From NCBI RefSeq assembly GCF_050003625.1, contig NC_134397.1, positions 66,872,669-66,936,668 on the forward strand: DNA of 64,000 bases, read 5' to 3'. Shown piece by piece: positions 29,991-41,921 of the stretch. Every line of letters starts with the position of its first letter. Position 1 is the first letter of the stretch. This DNA comes from Haematobia irritans. Its lineage: Eukaryota > Arthropoda > Insecta > Diptera > Muscidae. A model generated the notes under the pieces. The model ran no database searches. It saw only the letters and a program-made list of their open reading frames with translations, and was not told the DNA's origin. The position numbers were made by a program, and so were the translations under genes.

Positions 29991-31274
29991 ACACGTTGGC
30001 TGATAAGTCCCCGGTCTGACACATACATGGCGTCGCTATTATTAAATGCATATTATTTTTATATAGTACCAACCTTCAAAGGATTCGTGTCAAAATTTGA
30101 GGTCTGTAAGTCAATTAGTTTGTGAGATAGAGCGTCTTTTGTGAAACTTCTGTTATTGTGAAAAAAATGGAAAAAAATTAATTTCGTGTTTTGATAAAAT
30201 ACTGTTTTCTGAAGGGAAAAAATACGGTGGAAACAAAATCTTGGCTTGATAATGAGTTTCCGGACTCTGTCCCAGGGAAATCAACAATAATTGATTGGTA
30301 TGCAAAATTCAAGCGTGGTGAAATGAGCACGGAGGACGGTGAACGCACTGGACGCCCGAAAGAGGTGGTTACCGACGAAAACATAAAAAAAAATCCACAA
30401 AATGATTTTGAATGACCGTAAAATGAAGTTGATCGAGATAGTAGAGGCCTTAAAGATATCAAAGGAACGTGTTGGTCATATCATTCATCAATATTTCGAT
30501 ATGCGGAAGCTCTGTGCAAAATGGGTGCCGCGCGAGCTCACATTTGACCAAAAACGACAACGTGTTGATGATTCTGAGCGGTGTGTGCAGCTGTTAACTC
30601 ATAACACACCCGAGTTTTTCCGTCGATATTTGACAATGGATGAAACATGCCTCCATCACTACACTCCTGAGTCCAATCGACAGTCGGCTGAGTGGACAGC
30701 GACCGTTGAACCGTCTCCGAAGCGTGGAAAGACCGCTGGCATAGTAATGGCCTCTGTTTTTTTGGGATGCGCATGGAATAATTTTTATCGATTATTTTGA
30801 GAAGGGAAAAACCATCAACAGTGACTATTATATGGCGTTATTGGAGCGTTTGAAGGTCAAAATCGCGGCAAAACGGCCCCATATGAAGAAGAAAAAAGTG
30901 TTGTTCCACCAAGACAACGTACCGTGTCACAAGTCATTGAGAACGATGACAAAAATTCATGAATTGGGCTTCGAATTGCTTCCCCACCCACCGTATTCTC
31001 CAGATCTGGCTCCCAGCGACTTTTTCTTGTTCTCAGACCTCAAAAGGATGCTCGCAAGGAAAAAAAATTGGCTGCAATGAAGAGGTGATCGCCGAAACTG
31101 TGGACTATTTTGAGGAAAAACCGATGGAGTACAACCAAAATGGTATCAAAAAATTGGAAGGTCGTTATAATCGTTGTATTGTTCTTGAAGGGAACTATGT
31201 TGAATAATAAAAACGAATTTTGACAAAAAAATGTGTTTTTCTTTGTTAGACCGGGGACTTATCAGCCAACCTGT
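29991..31274 (+). mobile_element. mariner element, irritans subfamily (Himar-like)
   Basis: A 1,284-bp element flanked by TA (29989-29990 and 31275-31276). Terminal inverted repeats: left ACACGTTGGCTGATAAGTCC, right (reverse complement) ACAGGTTGGCTGATAAGTCC, continuing CCGGTCT. These match irritans-subfamily mariner ends known from horn fly, and length matches Himar1 (about 1.29 kb). It encodes one broken transposase. Confidence 0.95.
30167..31207 (+). pseudogene. mariner transposase (DD34D), inactivated
   Basis: Cut-and-paste transposase that would bind the element ends and insert at TA. The start at 30167 (MEKN) is followed by a stop at codon 5 (30179-30181). The body reads LIKYCFLKGKNTVETKSWLD (helix-turn-helix region), WVPREL (linker) and TMDET (first Asp, 30639-30641). 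It continues with FHQDN (second Asp, 30913-30915) and YSPDLAPSDFF (third Asp, 34 residues later). The usual Trp after TMDET is Cys. The frame is broken three times by single extra bases in homopolymers: A-run 30385-30393, T-run 30757-30763, A-run 31060-31067. About three residues are also absent after RGKT compared with Himar1 as I recall it. All three catalytic Asp codons survive. Confidence 0.93.
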
Positions 31275-31276
31275 TA

Positions 31277-32273
31277 TACTTGATATCGATTAATGTGTAA
31301 CCGATGATCGGTTTGTCTATAAAGTATCGGTTTAGACAATTTTCGAACTGTCTAGCATTCTTAGATCTCGAAATTTGTCGTCAGAATTTTAAAAATTAGA
31401 GGAAAGAAACAAGAGACTGGAAATTTTACGTTCGGCTGATGGATTAGTTAAAACTCGAATTTGTAGATGTTTGTTCAGTAAAATCAAAATCGTATTTTGA
31501 AAAATTGACAATTCGAGAATCGTTTTCCCAAACAACGATGTCTTTCAAAATCAATGACAATCCCATGACACCTTTGTATTCGGTGAAAATTCAAACATCA
31601 GTTTAACTGTGAACTTAACCCAAGGGCATTTTGTACTTAACCCAAGGAAATTGAAATATTGACATGTAGCAACTCTTCTCGAGACATTATATACATGAAC
31701 ATACATCCCATGTGTTCATTCTCAACCGACATAAAAGCCACAAAGTCATCCAAATGAAAAGATGCGGAAATTTAAATGTCACTCACATATTCCTTTAATT
31801 TGAAGGTCAACTTGTTGCTCAAACAAACCCAGGACCAAACGTTAGTCATTGCCACTTCAATCATGTAGAAAAATGCATTTGGTATAACATACATATCCTT
31901 GGAAACGTCTAATTTGTAGAAATCAAAAAGGGTTGAATGACTTATGACGGCAATGGTTTACCCTTATCACAAATGTTCTTATGATTCGAACAAATCAAAA
32001 GGTTGAATTGATTTTTCCCTTTATCACTTTGTTGATATTATAGCGATATGGATGAAATCAGGAATTGGATTACAATAGAAGAGATAACTATTGTTGCTAT
32101 TGATCGACAGATAATGAGTTTTAGTTATGAAAATCAATGGAGAATGAAATGAAATGGAATAGTGGCAGCTATGAAAATATATAGTTTTGGAAAACATTTT
32201 TATATTTCGTAACAAATCATGAAGAAGAGGGAGATAATAAGTTATCTCCCACACAACGTTAATAAAATAAGGG
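31277..32273. other. Intergenic, nothing recognised
   Basis: About 1 kb of AT-rich DNA between a mariner and a SINE head. No gene, terminal repeat or tandem repeat stands out. Confidence 0.4.
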
Positions 32274-32345
32274 GAGGCCTTATTGGTGTATGGTTAGCAT
32301 GACCGCCTTGAATACATGGGTTCAAATACCAGTTTCGATCGAAGA
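32274..32345 (+). repeat. SINE head fragment
   Basis: Plus-strand tRNA-like head: GGTGTATGGTTAGCATGACC for the A-box part and GGGTTCAAATACC for the B-box part, then CGATCGAAGACC. Diverged from the full copies and truncated next to the following mariner. Confidence 0.6.
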
Positions 32346-32371
32346 CCAGCGGAGGATCACCCTAAACAATA

Positions 32372-33654
32372 AAAGGTGATACAGTCAAAATTTGGTCAAG
32401 GGAAAACGCGTGTAAATCGGTGAAATCGTTTATTTAAAAAATCAAATTAAATTTCTTTTTCAAGTTCAATTAGTATAAAATTCAGGAAAAATATTCAGTT
32501 AGGCTTTCGCTTTTCCAAATCCGAATTGCCGGGCCTCACGCTTGACACCTGCCATCAGATTTTGTACAGCCACTTTGTCCACCTTCTTCGCCGCAGAAAG
32601 CCAGTTTGCCTTGAACTGCTGCTCGTCCCTAGCAGTTTTTTTTTGGTCTTCTTTAGGTTCCGCTTGACAATAGCCCAGTATTTCTCAATTGGGCGGAGCT
32701 CTGGCGTGTTGGGAGGGTTCTTGTCCTTGGGAACCACCTGCACGTTGTTGGCGGCGTACCACTCCATGGCCTTTTTTACCGTAATGGCAAGATGCCAAAT
32801 CCGGCCAAAACAGTACGGAACAACCGTGTTTCTTCAGGAAAGGCAGCAGACGTTTATTCAAACACTCTTTCACGTAAATTTCTTGGTTGACAGTCCTGGA
32901 AGCTATGAAAATGCTGCTTTTCAAGCCACAGGTACAGATGGCTTGCCAAACCAGTTATTTCTTTGCGATCTTTGACAGTTTAATGTGCTTGAAAATATCT
33001 GCTACCTTTCTCCTTCCTTTTGCCGTATAAAACTCCTGTCCCGGAAGCTGCTTGTAGTCGGCTTTGACGTAGGTTTCGTCGTCCATTACCACGCAGTCAA
33101 ACTTCGTCAGCATCGTCGGGGATCGCGCTTTGGCCGTCGTATTTTGTTTATCATCGCGATTTGGAGTCACTACCTTCTTGTAAGTGGATAGTCCGGCTCG
33201 TTTTTTGGCTCGATGCACGGTTGTAGACGATACACCCAGCTTATTTGCGGCATCTCGGAGAGAGAGGTTAGGGTTTCGCTTGAAACTACCGGCAACTCTC
33301 TTTATCGTCTCAGCGGCTTCCGGTTTTCGATTTCCCCCCGATCCAGACTTCCTGGCTGTCGACAAACGTTCCCCAAACACTTTAATTACATTTGTAACGG
33401 CTGATTTGCCAACTTTTAGCGATTTTGCCAGCTTTGCGTGCGAGTAGCTCGGATTTTCGCGATGCGCGAGCAAAATTTTGATACGCTGCTCTTCTTGCTT
33501 GGACGGCATTTTGACAACTGAAGAGTGAATTCCAAAATCAAAATAGGAGCAACATTCTACACACACACACCTTCAAAATGAGGGGTGTTTTAAATGCAAA
33601 ATTGAAAGAAATACGTCAAGTTTATATTGACCAAATTTTGACCGTATCACCCTT
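32372..33654 (-). mobile_element. Tc1/mariner-superfamily element of the DD37E type
   Basis: A 1,283-bp element flanked by TA (32370-32371 and 33655-33656). Terminal inverted repeats of 28 bp with two mismatches: left AAAGGTGATACAGTCAAAAT, right (reverse complement) AAGGGTGATACGGTCAAAAT, both continuing TTGGTCAA. The minus strand carries one broken transposase whose acidic spacing is DD37E, a lineage known from mosquitoes and other Diptera. Confidence 0.9.
32499..33509 (-). pseudogene. DD37E transposase, inactivated
   Basis: Start at 33509 (MPSKQEEQRIKILLAHREN). Two helix-turn-helix segments follow: HAKLAKSLKVGKSAVTNVIK and SLRDAANKLGVSSTTVHRAK. Catalytic region: VVMDDETYV (first Asp), FWPDLASCHYG (second Asp) and PELRPIEKYWAIVKR (Glu). 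Allowing for the frameshift, 37 residues lie between the second Asp and the Glu. Lesions are an in-frame stop at 32952-32954, one extra base in the T-run 32772-32777, and a length error in the T-run 32636-32644. After the last, a C-terminal segment ending at 32499 is recognisable. Confidence 0.88.
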
Positions 33655-33656
33655 TA

Positions 33657-34351
33657 TTTCCAATTTCAAGTAAATCGCATAAAAACTGTGACTTGCATGT
33701 CCTCTAGAAATCAAATCGAAAGATTGGCCTCTCTAAACATGGATCGAGTGAAATTTGCTCTTCCATCAGGCTTCGGTGGTCAATTTTAAGGCTGGGTTTA
33801 TTTGGGCCAAACCTTGGGATCGGTTTATTTGGGTGCTATATATAATTATGGACCGATATGAAGCATTTTTTGCGTGGATATAAGAGGGCGTATACTAACA
33901 TCCTCTAAGAGGCATCACAATCAAAATTTGGAGATCGGTTTATATGGCGGATATATATAATTATGGAACAATTTGTACACAGTTGTTAAAGGTCATATAC
34001 TAACACCATGTTTCACACCAAATTTCAACCGGATCGGATGAAATTTGCTACTCCAAGAGGATCCGCAAGCCAAATCTGGGGGTCGGTTTATATGGGGGCT
34101 AAATCTAAATCTGGTTCGATACAGCCGATTTCCATTTCCGTCCGAACTACATGAACAACAACTACTTGTTCCAAGTTTCAAGTCGATAGCTTGTTTCGTT
34201 CTGAAGATAGCGTCATTTAAATATTCGGGCATTGCTAGATCGACTTAGAATTTCACCACAACCAACAACATATATACTTTATGGGGGTCTTCAACCACTA
34301 TTCCGATGTGTTACAAACGGATATACGCCCCATCCTATGGTGGAGGGTATA
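33657..34351 (-). mobile_element. DINE type A, 5'-part only, diverged
   Basis: Right end CATCCTATGGTGGAGGGTAT A, preceded by CATATATACTTTATGGGGGTC, the 'AAGTTTCAAGTCGATAGCTT' block and three diverged ~150-bp subrepeats. The stem-loop 3' end and (GGAC)n are missing. The DD37E element abuts the left side. Confidence 0.7.
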
Positions 34352-34819
34352 AAAAATAAATAACGATTGCAATTGATTTAATTAAACGCCGATTTTATTT
34401 TTCTGTGAAAAATTGTCCCCTATTTCCATAGGAGAATTGTGCAGTTTTATACATATGCCAGGGATTAATGCCACGTGAGCAAAAAGTTAAAATGCATCAG
34501 TGTTTTCGTAGAATACAAAGTCCCTCGAGAAAACATAAAAACACAAAAGCTACTTGATGGTTCATACAAATCCTTTATCCATTCCATTAATTTTAACATG
34601 TCAGCCAGTTCGTAAAATAAAGAGGATCCGTTAAATTTTTGAAAAAAATGTATGCTTTGTGTGTTTCATCAAAAGATTCAGTTTTATAAAATGTAGAAAG
34701 CAAAGTTTTCCCATAAAATATTGTTTGTTATTATCCTTCATCAGTGAGTTAAAGTATGCACCACATAAAATTCGATACCATAAAAAATGTAGCAAAGTGA
34801 ACTATCTAACGGATTGCAA
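34352..34819. other. Intergenic, nothing recognised
   Basis: Short AT-rich spacer before a large minisatellite. No gene supported. Confidence 0.4.
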
Positions 34820-37800
34820 AATTTTATTTAAATTTTTGTCAAAATTCTACAGTTCTATAGACGATTTTCTCACATTTTATTTCTATGGAAAATTTTGTAA
34901 AAATTTTTATTTCTATAGAAAATTTTGTCAACATTTTTTTTCTGAAGAAAATTTGGCCAACATTTTATTTTTATTGAAAATTTTATTTCTTTAGAAAAAT
35001 TTCTTCTAATTTTATTTCTATAGAAAATATTATCAATTTTTTTTATAGAAAATTTTCCCAAAATTTTATTTTTAAAGAGAATTTTCCAAAATCTTATTTT
35101 TTATAAAAAATGATGTCAAAATTATATTTCTATGGAAAATTTTGTCCAAATTCTATTTGTATAAATTGTGTTAAAATTTTATTTTTATAGCAAATTGTGC
35201 CAAATTTTTATTTCTATAGAAAATTTTCTCATAACTTTATTTCTATAGAAAATTTTGTTAAAACTTTATTTCTATAGAAAATGTTATCATGATTTTATTC
35301 CTAAACCCAGAAAATAGGGGCTCTAATGCCAACTGAACTTTATTTTAGTTCATGAAGATTAGTTGATTATAGTTAAATTTTGCACAATATGACTAAATGT
35401 TCTTTATTTGAATAACTTTAATGACGTGAACTAAAAATAAGAAAAAAAGTTGTATACAAATATAGTGCACAATTTTACTAAAAAAATAAAATAGTTCATA
35501 TTTTCCTAAAATGGCAGAAATTTGCTTAAATTGAGTTCATAAGTCTCTCAAATGAGTAAATTTTACTAAAATTACACCTCTCTCGAACTTCGTACAGCGA
35601 TAAAGACAATTTAGCAATTTTTAAATCCAATTTTTTTTCCAACATATGAAATTTTCTTAAACAACAGAAAAAAATTAATTATTTTCAAACAAAAATTTCT
35701 TCAATTTGACAAAAAGTATTATCTTCTTTGTAACACGTTGCAATTAGAAAACTATTTTAGTTAAAATTTTCTAAAATAAACGTACATTTTCTTCCACGGT
35801 GGGGTCACTTTTTTTTGGGTGTATGGAAAAGTTTTTCATAATTTTATTTTTATAGAAAATTTTGTCAAAATTTTATTTCTATAGAAAATTTTGTCAAAAT
35901 TTTATTTCTATAGAAAATTTTGTCAAAATTTTATTTCTATAGAATATTTTGCCAAAATTTTATTTCTATAGAAAATTTTGCCAAAATTTTATTTATATAG
36001 AAAATCTTGTCAAACTATTGTTTCTACAGAAAATTTTGTTAAAATATTATTTCTATAGAAAATTTTGTCAAAATTTTATTTCTATAGAAAATTTTGTCAA
36101 TATTTTATTTCTATAGAAAATTTTGTCAAAATTTTATTGCTATAGAACATTTTGTCAAAACTTTATTTCTATAGAAAATTTTGTAAAATTGTATTTCTAT
36201 AGAAAATGTTGTCAAAATTTTATTGCTATACAAAATTTTGTTTCTATAGAAAATTTTGTCAAAATTTTATTTCTATAGAAAATTTTGTCAAAATATTATT
36301 GCCACAGAAAATTTTGTCAAAATATTATTTCTATAGAAAATTTTGTCAAAATTTTATTTCTATAGAAAAATTTGTCAAAATTTTATTTCTATAGAACATT
36401 TTGTCAAAATTTTATTTCTATACGAAATTTTGCCAAAATTTTATTTATATAGAATATCTTGTCAAACTATTATTGCTATAGAACATTTTGTCAAAATGTT
36501 ATTTCTATTTGTTTCTATAGAAAATTTTGTCAAAATTTTATTTCTATATATTTCTATAGAAATTTTGTCAAAATTTTATTTCTATAGAAAATTTTATCAA
36601 AATTTTTTTCAAAGAAAATTTTGGCAACATATTTTTTTATATAGAAATTTTTTATTTCATAGAAAATTTTGCCAACATTTTTTTATATAGAAAATTTTTT
36701 TTCATAGAAAAATTTGCCAAAATTTTTTTAATATAGAAAAATTTGCCAAAATATTATTGCTACAGAAATTTTTGTCAAAGAAAATTTTGTAAAAATATTA
36801 TTTCTATAGAAAATTTTGTCAAAATTTTATTTCTATAGAAAATTTTGTCAATATTTAATTTCTATAGAAAATTTTGTCAAAATTTTATTTCTATAGGAAA
36901 TTTTGTCAAAATTTTATTTCTATAGAAAATTTTGTCAAAATTTTATTGCTATAGAACATTTTGTCAAAACTTTATTTCTATAGAAAATCTTGCCAAAATT
37001 TTATTTCTATAGAAAATTTTGTCAAAATTTTATTTCTATAGAAAATTTTGTCAAAGTATTATTGCTACAGAAAATTTTGTCAAAATATTATTTCTATAGA
37101 AAATTTTGTCAAAATTTTATTTCTATAGAAAAATTTTCAAAATTTTATTTCTATAGAACATTTTGTCAAAATTTTATTTCTATAGAAAATTTTGCCAAAA
37201 TTTTATTTATATAGAATATCTTGTCAAACTATTATTGCTATAGAACATTTTGTCAAAATTTTATTTCTATTTGTTTCTATAGAAAATTTTGTCAAAATTT
37301 TATTTATATATATTTTTATAGAAATTTTGTCAAAATTTTATTTCTATAGAAAATTTTATCAAATTTTTTTTCAAAGAAAATTTTGGCAACATATTTTTTT
37401 ATATAGAATTTTTTTTTTTCATAGAAAATTTTGCCAACATTTTTTTTATATAGAATTTTTTTTTTCATAGAAAAATTTGCCAAAATGTTTTTATATAGAA
37501 AAATTTGCCAAAATATTATTGCTACAGAAATTTTTGCCAAAAATTTATTTCTTCAAATAGGTTTTTTGGAAAAACTTTATTTCTATAGAAAATGTTATCA
37601 TAATTTTATTCCTATGCAAAAGTTTTTCAAAATTTTATTTTAATAGACAATTTTGTCAATATTTTATTGCTAAAAAAAATTCTGTGAAAATTTTATTTCT
37701 ATATAAAATATTGTCAAAATATTATTGCTACAGAAATTTTTTGTCAAAATCTTATTGCTACATTTATACACAATTTTGTCAGCATTTCATTGCTAAAGAA

Positions 37801-38290
37801 AATTTTGTAAAAATTTTAGTTCTATTTGTATTGTATAGAAATTATGTCAAAATTTTATTTCTATTGAAAATTTTGTCAAAATATTATTGCTACCGAAAAT
37901 TTTGTCAAAATTTTATTTCTATAGAAAATTTTATCAAAATTTGGTCAAAATTTTATTTCTATATAAAATGTTCTCAAATTTTATCGCTTTAAAAAATTTT
38001 CTCAAAATTTCACTTGTATAGAAAATTTTGCCAAAATTTTATTTCTATAATTTTTTTAGATAGAAATTTTTTTATTTGTATAGAAAATTTTGTCAAAATT
38101 TTATTTCTAAAGAAAATTTGTCAAAATTTTATTTATATAGAAAAGTGTGTCAAATTGTTATTTCTATAGAAAATTGTCTCAAAACTTTATTTCTATAGAA
38201 AATTTTGTCATGATTTTATTTATATGCAAAAGTTGTTTTAAAATTTTATTTCTATACAAAACTTTGCCAAGATATTACTTCTATTATTAT
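34820..38290 (+). repeat. Large 29-bp minisatellite with higher-order structure
   Basis: About 3.4 kb of TATAGAAAATTTTGTCAAAA TTTTATTTC units, interrupted by a MITE at 35304-35821. Within it a ~760-bp block is duplicated: the marker AGAATATCTTGTCAAACTAT occurs at 36451 and 37213 (762 bp apart), followed in both by the same variants (TATTTGTTTCTATAG, TTTTTTTCAAAGAAAATTTT GGCAACATA). Open frames of up to 115 codons in it read only FYFYRKFCQNFISIE-type repeats and are not genes. Confidence 0.93.
35304..35821. mobile_element. TA-flanked MITE inside the array (relative of 5623-6112)
   Basis: A non-minisatellite block bounded by TA (35302-35303 and 35822-35823). The right terminus, reverse-complemented, is CACCCAAAAAAAAGTGACCC, close to CACCGAAAAAAAAGTGAACT of the MITE at 5623. 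Left terminus AACCCAGAAAATAGG is diverged. Both copies interrupt a 29-bp array at a TA within a unit. Confidence 0.58.
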
Positions 38291-38350
38291 TATTCGAAAT
38301 TTTTTTACATTAATTACAATTTTAAATGCGATTTCGAAATTATTTATACC

Positions 38351-38423
38351 AAGAAGATTAAGGAACTTTATCAATTGGGTCATAGAAAAGAAAACTCAAT
38401 TGATCAAGCACCTTAATCTTCTT
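38351..38423. other. Long hairpin, 27-bp arms
   Basis: Arms 38351-38377 (AAGAAGATTAAGGAACTTTA ...) and 38397-38423 pair with three mismatches in 27 positions, around a 19-nt loop. A perfect hairpin of this size is rare in random sequence. Candidate small-RNA precursor or relic of a small inverted-repeat element; flanks do not extend the stem. Confidence 0.5.
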
Positions 38424-40426
38424 TGTCCATAAAGCTCGAACAAATTAAATCATGCATTTGGACGTTAATCGCTGCTTGTTCGATTTTCTGAATATCATCA
38501 ATGGTAAATCTGCCTTGCCAAAGTAGTCAGGCTTTCTAGTTAATATAAATTGGTTACCAATTTTGAACTAATTTACCTTCACCATTATTTGATGATGGGA
38601 GGTTTTTCGGGGTAAGTGGGTGTGACATGGATATTGGTGAAGAAAAAAATCAGTTCCTCCCACCATTCTCCACATATTTTAAATTATACAATGTCAAAGC
38701 ATAGAAACACATTTTGTTTTTCTATATTTCTATTAAAATATTTGTACTTTATCGTCCTGTTTGTATAGATCCTTCCACAACAAAACTCTCGCCATCATTA
38801 CATTAATATGTCATTGTGGGTCGCTTTAACTTTATCCCACATTGGTTTATTTTCTGTGTTCTATTACACTCGTATGCAATTTACCATGTGAACATTCAAG
38901 GTTTATGGGCCTTGACTTTCATGGCGAAAAGTCCTCGACAACATGAAAAGGACTTACGTGAAATGTATATGAAATTGTGAGTACCAACGAAAATGCATTC
39001 AATTACGAATAGCGTACACAATCACCACAATGACTTTGGTGGTAGTAGGAAAAAAAAACAAAAAATAATAGAAATAAATAACACAAATTTAAAAAAAAAA
39101 AAAAAAAAAAAACAAAATATGAACATGAAATAGTTAAGAGCAGTTTTACATTTTTCAAAATTTTACTTTTTTTCGATTATTTAAAAATCACCTTCTGATT
39201 TTATAATTTCCCTACTTTAAAAAACAAATTTAAAATAAACAATTTTTCTCTACCCCAGTTAATTCAAAGTTGAACATTTAATTTTTGGACCCATCAAAAG
39301 TCGTTTCTTCTCTTCTTTGGGTACATCAAATGTCGGTTAGAACCAATTTTATCAAAAAAAAAAAATACAATTATTGAAATTTTAAGATGGCAAAAGATAT
39401 ATTTTCAAAAAACAAAAGAAATAGAAAACAAATATTTTTATGTTGAATCAAAGGATCGATTCGTAGTTGATTTAAAGAATCAGGTGAGATAAAAATAATA
39501 GGGATACAAATATCGACAATCGATTTTATTGCTAATCGGATTTTTATTAAAGTAAATCGAAGTCGACTTTAGTAATCTTTAAATTCCATTAATCGACTAA
39601 ATTTTTGTTTTTTTGAAAATAAAATTAAATCCCCAAAAGGGGGATTTAATCGTATGGCAAAAACTAGAATTTAAAGGTAAATTTGATTTAAATAATTTTA
39701 AGCTGGCATGTCATCATCAGTCTTTTTTGCAACATTTAATTGTCCAAAATTGAAATTTTGACAAAATACCGTATTTTCTAAGACTGGTCCAAAAAAAAAA
39801 AAAAACTTCATCGGAAGAGAAAAAAATTGATGGATAAAAAGAAATGTTTTTGGATCAACTTCCAATTTGGTTTGCTGGGATCTGTATCGAAAGTCGCTAC
39901 TTTACCGAAATGTTTTCTTTGTCTTAATTTGAATACTTGAACATCTTCTTATATAGGTCTTCACAGACGGACGGACAGCTCTATATTGATCCAGTTACTA
40001 CTTCTTTGCTCTTAAATTGATCAGTATATAATAATGGGTCTAGGGCCAAAACATGTTATAGATAGATTTTAAAACAGATTCAAATATATATACCACGGAT
40101 AGGCGGTATGAAAAAGGACCCCAGGAAAATGACCCCAAATGAAACAGGACCACAAATGCGGGGCGATGTTTTATAATGAAGTTGACTATGACCTCAACAA
40201 AATGTAACTGAAGCATAAAAATTTCTACCAAAATAAAATTTGGACTCATTTTCTATTTTGATTCAAAAGAAATTAATTCTAACTGAAATGAAAATAAATC
40301 CTAACTGCACTCTCAACAACAAAAAAAATCGCTTCTGTAACACATTTTGCTTCAAGCATATATATTTTCAGGATTGGTTCAAACAAAATATTGTTTGTAT
40401 TGCTCAAACATATTATGTTTCACCTT
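38424..40426. other. Intergenic, mostly unrecognised
   Basis: About 2 kb without a supported gene. Poly(A) run near 39090-39111. A weak DINE-like trace at 39953-40110 (CACAGACGGACGGACAGCTC, then TATATATACCACGGATAGGC) is too decayed to bound. Confidence 0.4.
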
Positions 40427-41918
40427 AGCGGCACCGGAGGTCAAATCTGGGGATCGGTTTATATGGAGGCTATATATAATTATGGACTAATATGAACCAA
40501 TTCTTGCATGGTTTTTGGATAGCATATACTAACATCACGTACCAAATTTCACCCGAATCGGTTGAATTTTGCTCTTCCAAGGGGCTACGGAGGTCAAATC
40601 TCGACCGATTTCGACCAATTTTTGCATTGGTGTTTGAGGCCATATATTAACAGCACGTACCAAATTTCAACTGAATCACATGAATTTTGGTCTTCCAAGA
40701 GGCTCCGGAGTTCAAATCTGGTGATCGGTTTATATGGGGGCTATATATAATTATTGACCGATGTGGACCAATTTTTGGATGGTCATTAGATCATGTGGAC
40801 CAATTTTTGCATAGTTGTTACATATACTTACACCATGTACCAAATTTCAGCCCGATCGGATAAAATTTGCTTCTCTTAGAGGCTCCGCAAGCCAAATCGG
40901 GGGATCGGTTTATATGGGGGCTATATTTAATTATAGCCCGATGTGGAACACTTTTTGCACGCGTGTTAGAGATCATATGTTGACACCATGTACCAAATTT
41001 CAGCAGGATCGGATGAAATTTGCTTCTCTTAGAGGCTCCGTAAGCCAAATCGGGGGATCGGTTTATATGGGGGTTAGAAACCATATACTAACACCATGTA
41101 CCAAATTTCAGCCGGATCGGATGAAATTTGTTTCTCTTAGAGGCTCCGCAAGCCAAATCGGGGGATCGGTTTATATGGGGGCCTGGTTAGGTTAGGTGGC
41201 AGGTGATACCACATTGGTGAACTCTCTCTTATCACTGAGTGCTGCCCGATTCCATGTTAAGCTCAATGACAAGGGACCTCCTTTTTATAGCCGAGTCCGA
41301 ACGGCGTTCCACATTGCAGTGAAACCACTTAGAGAAGTTTTGAAAACCTCAGAAATGTCACCAGCATTACTGAGGTGGGATAATCCACCGCTGAAAAACT
41401 TTTTGGTGTTCGGTCGAAGCAGGAATCGAACCCACGACCGTGGGTATGCTAGGCGGGCATGCTAACCATTGCACCACGGTGGCTCCCGTGGTGCAATGGT
41501 TAGCATGGGGGATCGGTTTATATGGGGGCTATATATAATTATGCACCGATGTGGACCAATTTTTGCATGGTTGTTAGAGACCATATACTAACACCATGTA
41601 CCAAATTTCAGCCGGATCGGATGAAATTTGCTTCTCTTAGAGGATCCCCAAGCCAAATTTGGGAGTCCGTTTATATGGGGGCTATACGTAAAAGTGGACC
41701 GATATGGCTCATTTGCAATACCATCCGACCTACATCAATAACAACTACTTGTGCCAAGTTTCATGGTCTCAACAGGCGGACGGATATGCTCAGATCGACT
41801 CAGAATTTCACCACGACCCAGAATATATATACTTTATGGGGTCTTAGAGCAATATTTCGATGTGATACAAACGGAATGACAAAGTTAATATACCCACATG
41901 CTATGGTGGAGGGTATAA
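40427..41918 (-). mobile_element. DINE type A, 3'-truncated, with SINE insertion
   Basis: Starts inside a ~150-bp subrepeat and ends GCTATGGTGGAGGGTATA. It contains about six subrepeats, CGACCTACATCAATAACAAC, GGCGGACGG and the TATATACTTTATGGGGTC core. The SINE at 41183-41506 interrupts a subrepeat. Frames through 40815-41195 are repeat-encoded. Confidence 0.82.
41183..41506 (-). mobile_element. SINE with palindromic head and 23-bp flanking repeat
   Basis: Minus-strand SINE with an internal deletion of about 50 bp in the LINE-like tail (GGTGGCAG joins GTGATACC). Its tRNA-like head is followed by an inverted copy of its own first bases: 41458-41479 and 41486-41507 are perfect 22-bp inverted repeats (CATGCTAACCATTGCACCAC...) around a 6-nt loop. 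The DINE sequence on both sides repeats 23 bp (41160-41182 and 41507-41529), a long target duplication or a trace of the underlying subrepeats. Confidence 0.8.
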
Positions 41919-41921
41919 AAA

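Noticed and set aside
36206..37992. Several 60-115-codon frames rich in Phe, Tyr and Lys
   Set aside because: These are translations of the 29-bp minisatellite (three units equal 29 codons), not proteins.
34820..38290. CRISPR-like array of ~29-bp repeats
   Set aside because: Units are adjacent with no unique spacers, the sequence is very AT-rich, and the context is a fly genome with no cas genes.
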